Of a DNA stretch of 23,937 bases, positions 15,439 through 23,937 are shown one piece after another. The notes beneath the pieces were generated by a model that did no database searches, was not told the DNA's origin, and saw only the letters and a program-made list of their open reading frames with translations. The first letter of the stretch is position 1. Each line of letters begins with the position of its first letter. The translations under genes were made by a program, and so were the position numbers. This DNA comes from Bacteroides sp. UBA1773. Its GTDB lineage: Bacteria; Bacteroidota; Bacteroidia; Bacteroidales; Bacteroidaceae. Where the stretch lies: the NCBI GenBank assembly GCA_002315285.1, contig DCGR01000073.1:1-23937 (forward strand), written 5' to 3'.

Positions 15439-16347
15439 ATGAACATCCACCTGACGACATTACACAACGCCATCATGGGCAACAATATAGGTTATCATCT
15501 GCTGGCCATTGCCACCATGGTGGTATGGGGTTCAACTTTTGCCTCAACCAAGACCTTGATACTCCACGGACTTGCCCCCTCGCAGATATTCTTCCTGCGC
15601 TTTTCCTTGGCTTGGTTGTGTATGTCGCTGTTCACGCACGAGTCGTTGTGGGCTCACAACGTGAAGGACGAGATGCGTTGCGCCGGTCTGGGCATCAGCG
15701 GAGGCAGTCTTTACTTCCTTACGGAAAACACGGCACTATCCATTGACCTTACTTCCAACGTGTCGCTAATCGTCTGCATAGCGCCTTTGCTCACCACCTT
15801 GCTGGTGTATTTGGTGCATCGCGAGAAAGTGTTTTCACGTTGGGTGGTCGCAGGAACGGTGGTCGCAATAATAGGTGTGACATTGGTAGTGTTCAATGGA
15901 AGTTTCATATTGAAGATCAGTCCAGTGGGTGCATTGCTTGCCTTCTCGGCCGCCCTGACTTGGGCGGTCTATAGCTTGCAGATACAAGTGTTGGAGAAAG
16001 CTTATTCCATCGCATTCATCACCCGAAAGGTGTTTTTCTATGGCGTGGTCACCATCCTGCCAGTCATTGCTTTCGAACCCCATGGCATCGACTGGCCAGT
16101 GTTGCTGCAAGTGCAAGTATGGGGCAATTTGTTGTTTCTCGGAGTGGTGGCATCCATGGTGTGTTTCTTGACGTGGAACATCTGCCTCAAGCATCTCGGC
16201 ACCGTGTTGTGTTCCAACTACATTTATCTCAGCCCCTTGATAGCGTTTGTCTTTGCCGTTGTCATTTTGCATGAGCATATCACTTGGATATCGCTGTTGG
16301 GCTGTGCAATGATACTCAGTGGCCTATATTTCACCGATAAAAAATAG
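15439..16347 (+). CDS. EamA/DMT family transporter
   Basis: This 302-residue inner-membrane permease belongs to the drug/metabolite transporter superfamily, with two repeated EamA halves (about residues 15-145 and 160-300) and roughly ten hydrophobic segments. The first half carries the typical VVWGSTFASTK segment and the second ends in ISLLGCAMILSGLY. Family members move varied small solutes (amino acids, sugars, drugs), so the substrate is open. A start at 15475 (MGNNIGYHLL, 290 residues) fits many relatives equally well. Only 2 nt separate its stop from the next ATG, so it is almost certainly cotranscribed with the GH106-like hydrolase. That hints at uptake of a product released by the exported enzyme, which is inference. 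Confidence 0.9.
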   Translation: MNIHLTTLHNAIMGNNIGYHLLAIATMVVWGSTFASTKTLILHGLAPSQIFFLRFSLAWLCMSLFTHESLWAHNVKDEMRCAGLGISGGSLYFLTENTALSIDLTSNVSLIVCIAPLLTTLLVYLVHREKVFSRWVVAGTVVAIIGVTLVVFNGSFILKISPVGALLAFSAALTWAVYSLQIQVLEKAYSIAFITRKVFFYGVVTILPVIAFEPHGIDWPVLLQVQVWGNLLFLGVVASMVCFLTWNICLKHLGTVLCSNYIYLSPLIAFVFAVVILHEHITWISLLGCAMILSGLYFTDKK

Positions 16348-16349
16348 AG

Positions 16350-19300
16350 ATGCTTATGAAAAAACATGTCATGCTTTGCTTGCTGGTTGCACTTCTTGCC
16401 GCTTGCAGCCAACGGTCTGAACCCATCAGCGATGGTTACACCGCGTTTCGGACGGAGAAATTCCGTACACCCGACAACACTTTCCGCTCCATTCCTTTCT
16501 ATTCGCTCAACGACAGTCTGACGGCTGAAGAACTCGACCGCCAGCTTCAGTTGATGAAAGAAGGAGGTTTCGGAGGGTCGTTCCTGCACAGCCGTATTGG
16601 CCTGCTGACTCCATATCTGAGCGATTATTGGTTCGACATGATGACCGCAGGACTCCAGTCGAGTCAACGGTTGGGCTTGGAAGTCTGGTTCTATGATGAA
16701 GACAAGTGGCCCAGCGGATTTGCGGGAGGAATAGTGCCACGTCAGAACGACGATTTCAGGGCACGCTGGCTCATCCGTACCCCCAAGGACACACGTTTGG
16801 ATGCACTCGACAAGGTGTTGTTCGAGGACGAGAAGTACCTTTATGTCAGTCAAATCGATCGGATGGGGCAGTCGTGGTACAATGGTGCCTCTTGGGTTGA
16901 CCTAATGAATCCTGCCATGGTGAAGGCTTTCATCGAATGTAGTTACCAGCCATACGTTGATCGTTATGCCCATCAGCCACAGGCCCTTGGCATTTTTACC
17001 GATGAGCCCCAGGTGTCGGCCATGCGTCCGTTGCCCGAAGCGCAGGGATCCGTGAGCTATTCGCCCTTGATGGAACAGGCTTTCAAGCAGTTGTGGGGTT
17101 ATGACCTTAACCCTGTGTTACCTTCGTTGTTTGAGGAAATAGGCAATTGGCGGCAGGTTCGTTTGCATTATTATCGCACAGTGGCTTATTGCATGGAGCA
17201 GGCTTTCAGCAAGCAGATAGGGAATTATTGCGAAGCTAACGGATTTGCCTGGACTGGGCATTATAATGCCGAGCAAGACCCTACGGGCAACATGAAAAAT
17301 GAGGGAAACCTAATGCAGCAGTTGCGCCACATGCAGCAACCTGGTGTCGATGCTTTGGGGTTGCGTTTCCAGCCGCTCCACAATGGCAAGGTCATGACTT
17401 CAGTGGCCAACCAATATGGACGCAAACGTCGTTTAGTTGAGATTTTTGGCATATCGGGTCATAACATGTCGTTTGAGGACAGAATGTGGATAACGGCTTG
17501 GCACACCAATGTAGGTGTGAATCTCATGTGCCCTCACCTGTCGCTCTACAGTATGAAGGGAGAGCGTAAACGCGACTTCCCGCCCACGATCAACTACCAA
17601 CAGCCATATTGGTCGCAGAACAAGTTGTTCGAGGATTTCTCGGCGCGCTTGTGCTATTTTGCCACTTGCGGTTCTTCGGTACCGGAGGTTTGCATCCTCA
17701 CCACATTGGAGTCCGACTATTTGGTGCAGACTTCCTCCGAAAGCGATGGGAAATACGACAGACAACTTGAGAACCTGATGCAGCAAATGGCCGCAGCACA
17801 TGTCAATTTCGACTTGGGTGACGAACAGATCATGTCGGAGATAGCTCGTGTTGCCGATGGACGTTTGCAGATTGGTGCCATGGCCTATCCTGTGGTGGTG
17901 GTTCCTCCCATGCTCACCATCCGCCCCACTACGCTCCAACTTCTCTGCAACTTGGCAAAGGCAGGTGGAAAGGTGGTTGTTTGTGGCGAATATCCCAAAT
18001 TCGTGGAAGGGGAGGAAAATGGTGACGCAATCCATGAGTTGCAGCAAAATTCTGTCTTGGCCTCGACTGACGCTTTTGCGGACGTTCTCCAACAAAATCT
18101 GAAGCGGCAGTTCTCCCTCATGGGCAATCAGACCGATAAAATATGGACACACCTGCGGACAAACGACAATGGACTGACCTTACAACTGTCCAACACCTCA
18201 CGCATCGACTCCTGCCATGTCAGCATCCGATTTGCCAACGAACGACATCTTGCCTTGCTGAATCCAATCAACGGCGAGTGCTTGCGGATGCAACCCGATG
18301 CCGAGGGCTATTATGCCCTTGAATTTGCGCCTGCCCAGTCATGGGTAGTCTTCAATGCTGACACGCAACCATGCTATGATGGGGCTTATCAGCCTGCACA
18401 ACGTCTGTCGCCTATCGCCACCATTCCCAACCAATGGAAAGGACGCAGGCTCGACCCCAATGCCTTACCTCTCGACTTTGCGGAGTGGTCCACCGATGGA
18501 GGCGCTACGTGGAATCCTGCCGAGCCACCTTTGGCCATCTGGACACGTTTCGCACATAGCGAGGAGAAATACAATGGCCCGATGCTACTACGCTATCGTT
18601 TCAAGGTGGATGCTCCTGTCGCATCGTGCAGGCTGGCTGTGGAACAGCCACAGATGTATCAGTCGATAAGTGTCAACGGACAGCCAGTACGCTTCGACAC
18701 CAACGACTATTACATCGATACTATCATCCGTTCTACCGACATCCATTCGCTGTTGCGGCAAGGCGATAACGAAGTTGTTCTTTCGCTGTCGTTTGTCAGT
18801 GCCATTCCTGCCAGTGTCAATGCCGTGGAGCGTTATGGCACGGAAATAGAAACCATCTACTTGGAAGGCGATTTTGGCGTGAAAGGATTGCTTGCCGCCG
18901 AACAACCTACCGAGACCTGGCTCAGCCAGGTGAAGCAGCTCCAGCCTCGCCCCATGCCTACACGCTTCATCCACAATTCGTTCGCTCTTGTTGCCGAACA
19001 GTCCGACTTCTCGGGGAGCCTCACCACTTGTGGCTATCCTTTCTATGCCGGACGCTTTGAACTTGGCACCTCCTTCCATTTGGGCGCGAAGGACGGTTCA
19101 CGCCGTTATTACCTCCTGTTCCCGGCTTTTGAATCTACCCTTATCAATGTGTCGCTCAATGGGGTGGCATTGCCAACCCTTTTCTGCAGTCCATGGAGAC
19201 TCGATGTGACCGATGCCTTGAAGCAGGGCGACAATCAGATACGTGTTGTCCTCACCAATGGCTTGCGCAACCTGATGGGGCCTTATCACAATGTGGGTGG

Positions 19301-19484
19301 AGAGTTTTCGGCCGTAGGTCCTGCCACCTTCACTGGTGCCGACTCATGGCCCAATATTGCTCCGGGCGACAACGATTGGTATGACCTTCGAAAATCTGGA
19401 AGCTGTAAGATTTGGCGCGACGATTATTTCTCCATCCAGTTTGGTTTGCTGGGCGATGTGGAGATAGCCGTGGCTGAGGAATAG
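16350..19484 (+). CDS. GH106-like glycosyl hydrolase lipoprotein (alpha-L-rhamnosidase-like)
   Basis: This 1044-residue protein resembles the Glyco_hydro_106 (alpha-L-rhamnosidase) type of large Bacteroidota hydrolases. A lipoprotein signal (lipobox LAAC, Cys19 from this start) is followed by a TIM-barrel region opening with PFYSLNDSLTAEELDRQL, then GGSFLHSRIGL and WFYDEDKWPSGFAGG. A candidate catalytic acid is Glu219 in GIFTDEPQ. The C-terminal third holds beta-rich, galactose-binding-like domains (NGPMLLRYRFKVD near 740 and a YLLFPAF region near 925). A second ATG at 16356 (MKKHVML) is an alternative start. It is the second gene of a tight operon with the DMT permease. The superfamily is fairly clear; rhamnose specificity is not demonstrated, since related proteins are often only annotated as glycosyl hydrolase. 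Confidence 0.72.
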   Translation: MLMKKHVMLCLLVALLAACSQRSEPISDGYTAFRTEKFRTPDNTFRSIPFYSLNDSLTAEELDRQLQLMKEGGFGGSFLHSRIGLLTPYLSDYWFDMMTAGLQSSQRLGLEVWFYDEDKWPSGFAGGIVPRQNDDFRARWLIRTPKDTRLDALDKVLFEDEKYLYVSQIDRMGQSWYNGASWVDLMNPAMVKAFIECSYQPYVDRYAHQPQALGIFTDEPQVSAMRPLPEAQGSVSYSPLMEQAFKQLWGYDLNPVLPSLFEEIGNWRQVRLHYYRTVAYCMEQAFSKQIGNYCEANGFAWTGHYNAEQDPTGNMKNEGNLMQQLRHMQQPGVDALGLRFQPLHNGKVMTSVANQYGRKRRLVEIFGISGHNMSFEDRMWITAWHTNVGVNLMCPHLSLYSMKGERKRDFPPTINYQQPYWSQNKLFEDFSARLCYFATCGSSVPEVCILTTLESDYLVQTSSESDGKYDRQLENLMQQMAAAHVNFDLGDEQIMSEIARVADGRLQIGAMAYPVVVVPPMLTIRPTTLQLLCNLAKAGGKVVVCGEYPKFVEGEENGDAIHELQQNSVLASTDAFADVLQQNLKRQFSLMGNQTDKIWTHLRTNDNGLTLQLSNTSRIDSCHVSIRFANERHLALLNPINGECLRMQPDAEGYYALEFAPAQSWVVFNADTQPCYDGAYQPAQRLSPIATIPNQWKGRRLDPNALPLDFAEWSTDGGATWNPAEPPLAIWTRFAHSEEKYNGPMLLRYRFKVDAPVASCRLAVEQPQMYQSISVNGQPVRFDTNDYYIDTIIRSTDIHSLLRQGDNEVVLSLSFVSAIPASVNAVERYGTEIETIYLEGDFGVKGLLAAEQPTETWLSQVKQLQPRPMPTRFIHNSFALVAEQSDFSGSLTTCGYPFYAGRFELGTSFHLGAKDGSRRYYLLFPAFESTLINVSLNGVALPTLFCSPWRLDVTDALKQGDNQIRVVLTNGLRNLMGPYHNVGGEFSAVGPATFTGADSWPNIAPGDNDWYDLRKSGSCKIWRDDYFSIQFGLLGDVEIAVAEE

Positions 19485-19494
19485 AAAACAACTT

Positions 19495-19548
19495 ACGTTG
19501 AAGGGCTTCGTGTTGCGTGTTGTGCAATGCGAAGCCCTTCAACGTTTC
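19495..19548. terminator. Bidirectional hairpin terminator between convergent genes
   Basis: ACGTTGAAGGGCTTCG (19495-19510) pairs perfectly over 16 bp with CGAAGCCCTTCAACGT (19530-19545) around a 19-nt loop. A short TTT follows on the plus strand and TTGTTTTC on the minus strand. A second small hairpin TCGGTCA-TTTCC-TGACCGA is at 19554-19572. Together they separate the GH106-like gene from the converging M16 gene. Confidence 0.75.
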
Positions 19549-19588
19549 TACGGTCGGTCATTTCCTGACCGAGCTTAGCCTGTGCGAA

Positions 19589-22489
19589 TCAATAGCCGAA
19601 GATATCCTCTAAGGTGACTTCTTCTACAGGACCCAGTGTCGAGAGGTATTTTGTGTCTAAGTCCTTGATGTCTCCCAAGATGGCGTAGGTGTAACAACGA
19701 TCCTTGACCCACTGTTGTTGGGTGGCTACGACATCCTTCAGGGTCATCGACTGCACTTTGTCGAACATTTGTTTGTCGAGTGGTTCTGTCAAGCCTAAGC
19801 GGCGGCATCTGCAGTAGCTGCTGAGTACATCGATGCCATTGGTGCGTGTTGTGCGCAAACGGCTGATCAAGGCATCCTTTGCCACTTGGAAGGCTGCTTC
19901 TGATTCAGGCATTCGGTTGATGATTTCGTCGAAGGCTTCTATGGCTGTCTGCATCTTATCGTTCTGTGTGGCGATGAAAGCCAAGTAGCAATAGGTGGCG
20001 TCGGAGTAAGATGGTGACACCAGCTGTGTCCATGCGCTATAAGCCAGTCCGCGGGCTTCGCGCATCTCCTGGAAGACGATGGCGTTCATGCCTCCTCCGA
20101 AATATTCGTTGTAGAGGTTGATGTCAGCGGCGGCGGTAGCATTGAACGTTTCGCCACGGTTGCTGTATTGGTAGTAGTAGATCTGCTTGGCATCGTACTG
20201 TGCCATGACCACTTTGCTCGTGGGCGTTGGCTGTTGTGGGGTGAACACCTCGGGTAGCGGTGTTGCTCCATCGGTGTAGGTATGGCAGGCCAGCAAGATG
20301 TGCTTGAGTTTATCTGCTTTCTCCGGACCGTAATATCGCACTTCATGCCCCTTGGCAAACACTTCGCGCACTTTCGAGAGCAACGCATCGGAAGAGAGCT
20401 CGGCAAGTGCTTCGTTGGTGAGGGTGGTCTTCTGCAAGAACTCGGGACCGTTGATGACGTAACGCTGCAAGGCGGAGCTGCACGAACGCTGGCTCTTCTT
20501 GCTGTCGGCGCGGGCCTTCTGTAAGTCCATCTTCACGTTGGCCAGGATGCGCTCGTCTGGTATGGCGTTCAGAATCAGGTTTTCCACGATGCACACTGCC
20601 TCCTGCATATTTTCGCTGAGTCCGCTGATGTACAAGCCAGTCTGGTTCGCACTGGCACTGACGCGGAATGAGCAGGCCAGGGCATACATTCGGGAAGCAA
20701 TCTGTTCGGCGGTCATCTCGGGTGTGCCGAGATAGCTGAGGTAAGTGCATGCGGCCGAAAGGGCAGGGTCGCTCTCCGTGCCGGTGTTGAATACGAAGCT
20801 GAGATTGAAGATGTCGTTGGTGACATTTTCCTTATAGAGCACGTTTAAGCCCTTGGCCAACTCGAATTGCGACATATCCTTGCTGAAATCCACGAAAGCA
20901 GGTTCTATTGGTTTCACTTGGGTTGCCTGAATCTCCGTCAGGAAGGTGCTTTGCTTGTCGCGGTTGGTAGCGATGGGTGTTATTTTTGGTGCGGAAATCT
21001 TTTGGATGTTCTTGTCCTCGCCCATTCGTTTATACACAATGACGTAGGCATTGTCTTGCAGGTATTCGTTGGCAAAGGCCACTACATCCTGCTTGGTCAC
21101 GGCCGACAGCTGTTCCAGCTCACGGCTGGCATCTTTCCAGTCGATGCCGTTAATGAAGGCATCGACATACATCCGTGCACGTGCGCTGTTGCTTTCCAAT
21201 TGCTGCATCAGCGAGAGCTTGATGTTGTTGATGGTAGCAGGAATTAGTATTTCGTCAAAGTCGCCAGCGCGCAGTTTTGCGATTTCCTCGAGAGTGATGT
21301 CGCGTACTTCGTCCAGTGTCTGGCCTTCCTTCGGACGACCCATGGCGATGAATTGGCTATAGTCTGGTTGGCTGGAGTAGCTTGCCATCAGACTGAGCAC
21401 CTTTTGTTGTTGGATGACGTCTAAGTCGATAAGGCCAGCCGAACCGTTGTTGAGCACGGCTTGTGCGATGCTTGCAACAGCCGAGGTCTTCAGGTCGGAC
21501 GCTCCGGGCAATCGCCACGCCATGGCCATGTTCTCGGCCTCCATTCCATATACTTCCTTGACGATGGGAGTAGTGATGGGAGTTTCCGGCTCAAACTGCA
21601 GGGTGGGCACGGAGGGGTTGGGTTGCCAGTCGCCGAAATATTTTTCGATAGAGGCTACCATCTCATCCGGGTCAAAGTCGCCCGAAAGGCAGATGCGGAT
21701 GTTGTTGGGCACGTAGTAGGTGGCGTAGTAGTTCTTCACATTGGTGATCGACGGATTCTTCAGGTGTTCCTGTGTGCCGAGGGTGGTCTGCTTGCCATAG
21801 GGATGGTGGGGGAACATCGCTTTGTCGAGTGCTTCCCACACTTTGCGGCTGTCCTGGGTGAGGCTCATGTTCTTCTCTTCGTAGATGGTCTCCAGTTCGG
21901 TGTGGAAGCCGCGGATCACATTGTGGCGGAAGCGGTCGGCCTGGATGCGTGCCCAGTTGTCGATCTGGTTGGAGGGGATGTCCTCGGTATAGACTGTTTC
22001 GTCCGACGATGTCCAGGCGTTTGTCCCATCGGCGCCAATCATCGCCATGAGCTTGTCGTACTCGTTGGGGATGGCCAGTTTGGAGGCTTCGAAACTGATG
22101 GAGTCGATGCGGTGGTAGATGGCTTGGCGTTCCGTCTCATCGGTGGTTTGCCGATACACTTCGAAGAGTTGTTCTATCTCATCGAGCATGGGTTTCTCAG
22201 CAGCATAGTCGGTGGTGCCAAACTGCTGGCTACCCTTGAACATGAGATGTTCGAAATAGTGTGCCAGACCAGTCGTTTCAGATGGGTCGTTCTTGCTGCC
22301 CACCTTTACGGCAATGTAGGTTTGGATGCGGGGTTGCTCCTTGTTCACTGTCATATATACCTGCAGGCCATTGCTGAGGGTGTAGATCTGGGTGTTGAGG
22401 GGGTCGCCGCTGAAGGTTTCATAACGGTTGCAGGCTGCTGTGGCGAGCAACAAGAGGGTGGCAAATAGCCAGATGACAGATTTTCTCAT
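19589..22489 (-). CDS. M16 family zinc metallopeptidase lipoprotein, two-domain
   Basis: This 966-residue insulinase/pitrilysin-type peptidase holds two M16 halves in one chain. The inverted zinc motif HYFEH is at residues 77-81, and the third ligand is probably Glu204 in ETIYEEKN. About 50 extra residues (around 95-150, LDEIEQLFEVYRQTTDE, helical and charged) sit between these, where many M16 enzymes have a short loop; I recall this in other Bacteroidota members. NAWTSSDETVY and the YYVPNNIRICLSGDFDPDE segment fit the first half; the second half (about 540-960) lacks a zinc motif, as is normal. The start at 22489 was chosen because it begins a lipoprotein signal (MRKSVIWLFATLLLLATAAC); the open frame upstream to 22582 is low-complexity. 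It is probably a periplasmic or outer-membrane peptidase. Confidence 0.92.
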   Translation of the reverse strand: MRKSVIWLFATLLLLATAACNRYETFSGDPLNTQIYTLSNGLQVYMTVNKEQPRIQTYIAVKVGSKNDPSETTGLAHYFEHLMFKGSQQFGTTDYAAEKPMLDEIEQLFEVYRQTTDETERQAIYHRIDSISFEASKLAIPNEYDKLMAMIGADGTNAWTSSDETVYTEDIPSNQIDNWARIQADRFRHNVIRGFHTELETIYEEKNMSLTQDSRKVWEALDKAMFPHHPYGKQTTLGTQEHLKNPSITNVKNYYATYYVPNNIRICLSGDFDPDEMVASIEKYFGDWQPNPSVPTLQFEPETPITTPIVKEVYGMEAENMAMAWRLPGASDLKTSAVASIAQAVLNNGSAGLIDLDVIQQQKVLSLMASYSSQPDYSQFIAMGRPKEGQTLDEVRDITLEEIAKLRAGDFDEILIPATINNIKLSLMQQLESNSARARMYVDAFINGIDWKDASRELEQLSAVTKQDVVAFANEYLQDNAYVIVYKRMGEDKNIQKISAPKITPIATNRDKQSTFLTEIQATQVKPIEPAFVDFSKDMSQFELAKGLNVLYKENVTNDIFNLSFVFNTGTESDPALSAACTYLSYLGTPEMTAEQIASRMYALACSFRVSASANQTGLYISGLSENMQEAVCIVENLILNAIPDERILANVKMDLQKARADSKKSQRSCSSALQRYVINGPEFLQKTTLTNEALAELSSDALLSKVREVFAKGHEVRYYGPEKADKLKHILLACHTYTDGATPLPEVFTPQQPTPTSKVVMAQYDAKQIYYYQYSNRGETFNATAAADINLYNEYFGGGMNAIVFQEMREARGLAYSAWTQLVSPSYSDATYCYLAFIATQNDKMQTAIEAFDEIINRMPESEAAFQVAKDALISRLRTTRTNGIDVLSSYCRCRRLGLTEPLDKQMFDKVQSMTLKDVVATQQQWVKDRCYTYAILGDIKDLDTKYLSTLGPVEEVTLEDIFGY

Positions 22490-22533
22490 TTGGATGTGTG
22501 TGATGTTGTACGTGGAATTTTGATGGGAAGTGT

Positions 22534-22570
22534 ACGACCAGTCTGGATGATGGGACGACCAGGTTGGAGG
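22534..22570. repeat. Phased direct repeat upstream of the M16 gene
   Basis: ACGACCAGTCTGGATG (22534-22549) and ACGACCAGGTTGGAGG (22555-22570) match at 13 of 16 positions and start 21 nt apart, close to two helical turns. They lie 45-81 nt upstream of the M16 start codon. No TAnnTTTG element is visible in this gap, so they may be binding sites for a regulator acting on an unrecognised promoter, or chance. Confidence 0.4.
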
Positions 22571-22594
22571 GTGTTGTGCCATCGAAACGGCAAA

Positions 22595-22615
22595 GGAGGC
22601 AATCGGATTGCCCCC
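22595..22615 (-). terminator. Possible terminator after the methylmalonyl-CoA mutase gene
   Basis: On the minus strand GGGGGCAA pairs with TTGCCTCC (one G-T wobble) around a 5-nt loop, followed by TTTGCC. It starts 27 nt after the mutase stop codon. The T-tract is short, so readthrough into the M16 gene is possible. Confidence 0.55.
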
Positions 22616-22642
22616 TCTGCTGTTCGTGTGGTGTGTTGTGGA

Positions 22643-23937
22643 TTAGTCTGCCAGCAACAGTTTCATCATCGTGACAGCCGACTTGGTGACGGGGCTGCCA
22701 GGACCGAAGATGGCAGCTACGCCTGCCTTGTAGAGGAAGTCGTAGTCCTGTGCGGGGATGACGCCTCCGGCGATGACCATGATGTCATCGCGACCCAATC
22801 GCTTCAGTTCGTTGATGATCTGCGGAATGAGGGTCTTGTGGCCGGCTGCCAGTGAGCTGACGCCTACGATATCGACGTCGTTTTCTACGGCCTGACGAGC
22901 CGATTCGGCTGGTGTCTGGAACAGCGGACCCATGTCCACGTCGAAGCCGCAGTCGGCGTAGCCTGTGGCAACCACCTTGGCACCGCGGTCGTGGCCGTCC
23001 TGACCCATTTTTGCTATCATGATACGTGGACGACGTCCGTTCTTTTTCGCAAATTCTTCGGTGAGTTCGCAAGCCTTTGCGAAGTCATCGTCTTTCTTAC
23101 TTTCTGCTGAGTACACGCCTGAAATGGTTCTGATGATTGCTTTATAACGTCCTACCACTGCCTCGCATGCGTCGGAGATTTCGCCCAACGTGCAACGCAG
23201 GCCTGCGGCCTTCACTGCGAGGTCGAGCAGGTTGTCAGCGCTCTTCTTTCCGTCCTTGAATTCCTGTACGCACCGGGTGATTTCGGCCAGGGCTGCCTTG
23301 CAGGCGGCCTCGTCGCGGTTGGCGCGGACTTTTGCAAGCGACTCTTCCTGCTGCATGCGTACGGCGGTGTTGTCGATTTCGAGAATGTCGATGGGATCCT
23401 CATGGTCGAGGCGATACTTGTTGGTTCCCACGATGGTCTGCTGGCCGGAGTCGATGCGGGCCTGTGTGCGTGCGGCTGCTTCTTCGATGCGCATCTTGGG
23501 CAAGCCAGTCTCGATGGCCTTGGCCATGCCGCCCAGTTTCTCGATTTCCTGGATGTGAGCCCAGGCCTTCTCTACGAGTTCGTTGGTGAGGGTTTCCACA
23601 TAGTAGGAGCCAGCCCATGGGTCTATCTGCTTGCACACCTGAGTTTCGTTCTGGATGAAAATCTGGGTGTTGCGGGCAATGCGTGCGGAGAAGTCGGTCG
23701 GCAAGGCGATGGCCTCGTCAAGTGCGTTGGTGTGGAGCGACTGGGTGTGGCCCAATACGGCAGCCATGGCCTCGATGCAGGTACGGCCCACGTTGTTGTA
23801 GGGATCCTGCTCGGTGAGCGACCAGCCTGACGTCTGTGAGTGGGTGCGCAGTGCCATCGACTTAGGGTTCTTGGCACCGAAGCTCTTCACGATCTTTGCC
23901 CACAACAGACGACCGGCACGCATCTTGGCAATCTCCA
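22643..23937 (-). CDS. Methylmalonyl-CoA mutase large subunit, C-terminal part
   Basis: This is the C-terminal 430 or so residues of adenosylcobalamin-dependent methylmalonyl-CoA mutase, which interconverts succinyl-CoA and (R)-methylmalonyl-CoA in the succinate-propionate route. The reading frame stays open to the right edge (EIAK before MRAGRLLWAKIVK), so the N-terminal portion, about 290 residues by family length, lies outside. The barrel's C-terminal part carries RTHSQTSGWSLTEQDPYNNV. The cobalamin domain shows GQDGHDRGAKVVATGY, whose His codon at 22993-22991 is the lower axial cobalt ligand, then a VGVSSLAAGH segment and AGGVIPAQDYDFLYKAGV. The residues all look intact. A small-subunit gene would be expected upstream, outside the window. 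The gene could be named mutB or mcmA2. Confidence 0.95.
   Translation of the reverse strand, partial: EIAKMRAGRLLWAKIVKSFGAKNPKSMALRTHSQTSGWSLTEQDPYNNVGRTCIEAMAAVLGHTQSLHTNALDEAIALPTDFSARIARNTQIFIQNETQVCKQIDPWAGSYYVETLTNELVEKAWAHIQEIEKLGGMAKAIETGLPKMRIEEAAARTQARIDSGQQTIVGTNKYRLDHEDPIDILEIDNTAVRMQQEESLAKVRANRDEAACKAALAEITRCVQEFKDGKKSADNLLDLAVKAAGLRCTLGEISDACEAVVGRYKAIIRTISGVYSAESKKDDDFAKACELTEEFAKKNGRRPRIMIAKMGQDGHDRGAKVVATGYADCGFDVDMGPLFQTPAESARQAVENDVDIVGVSSLAAGHKTLIPQIINELKRLGRDDIMVIAGGVIPAQDYDFLYKAGVAAIFGPGSPVTKSAVTMMKLLLAD

Noticed and set aside
16224..16853. 209-codon minus-strand frame spanning the DMT-hydrolase junction
   Set aside because: It is antisense to two well-supported genes with intact motifs, and has no domain of its own.
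21461..22468. 335-codon open frame on the plus strand
   Set aside because: It is fully antisense to the M16 peptidase gene, has a Val/Gly/His-rich composition typical of an antisense shadow, and has no recognisable family motif.
22490..22582. 31-residue N-terminal extension of the M16 protein
   Set aside because: It is low-complexity (His/Ser/Trp-rich), covers the direct repeat, and would displace the lipoprotein signal that begins at 22489.
1..23937. CRISPR arrays, tRNA or rRNA genes, riboswitches, intact insertion sequences
   Set aside because: No regularly spaced repeat series, cloverleaf-like segment, conserved rRNA stretch, long structured leader or transposase with terminal inverted repeats was seen on either strand by eye.

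Overview
The window reads as a chromosomal segment of a Bacteroidales bacterium, most likely Prevotellaceae. The reasons are: a single-chain SecD-SecF fusion; many lipoprotein signal peptides on peptidases and glycan enzymes; GH97 and other glycan enzymes typical of gut and oral Bacteroidota; start codons with no Shine-Dalgarno sequence; and Bacteroidota-type -7 promoter elements (TAnnTTTG) upstream of several genes. No tRNA, rRNA, CRISPR array or intact mobile element was found.

Layout. (1) Positions 1-331 hold no intact gene, only an AT-rich stretch with what may be a decayed coding remnant. (2) 332-8180 is mostly housekeeping: cysS on the minus strand, divergent from a rhomboid protease gene and an M3 oligopeptidase lipoprotein gene (probably one transcript), then secDF under its own promoter between two strong terminators. 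(3) 8263-19484 is an accessory block for glycan or phospho-ester breakdown. It has a GH97 glycosidase, an unrecognised 53-codon ORF, a secreted FAD-dependent oxidoreductase with an N-terminal beta-rich domain, a heparinase II/III-like lipoprotein (minus strand), an endonuclease/exonuclease/phosphatase-fold lipoprotein (minus strand), and a two-gene operon of an EamA/DMT permease and a large GH106-like lipoprotein hydrolase. No SusC/SusD pair, sulfatase, sensor or transcription regulator is present, so this is not a complete classical polysaccharide utilisation locus. (4) 19589-23937, all on the minus strand, holds a two-domain M16 metallopeptidase lipoprotein and the C-terminal part of methylmalonyl-CoA mutase, which runs off the right edge.

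How the genes fit together. The M3 and M16 peptidases, rhomboid protease and SecDF all act at or beyond the inner membrane. The enzymes of the accessory block nearly all carry export signals, so they probably act in the periplasm or on the outer membrane on complex glycans, with the DMT permease perhaps importing a small product. Methylmalonyl-CoA mutase fits the succinate-propionate metabolism common in these bacteria.

Most genes belong to known families, and I see no clear evidence of a wholly new system. The items most worth a second look are the AT-rich 53-codon ORF between the GH97 and FAD oxidoreductase genes, the structured G/C-run intergenic element with a tandem 29/31-nt repeat at 14256-14397, the helically phased direct repeat upstream of the M16 gene, and the oxidoreductase-lyase-hydrolase neighbourhood itself.
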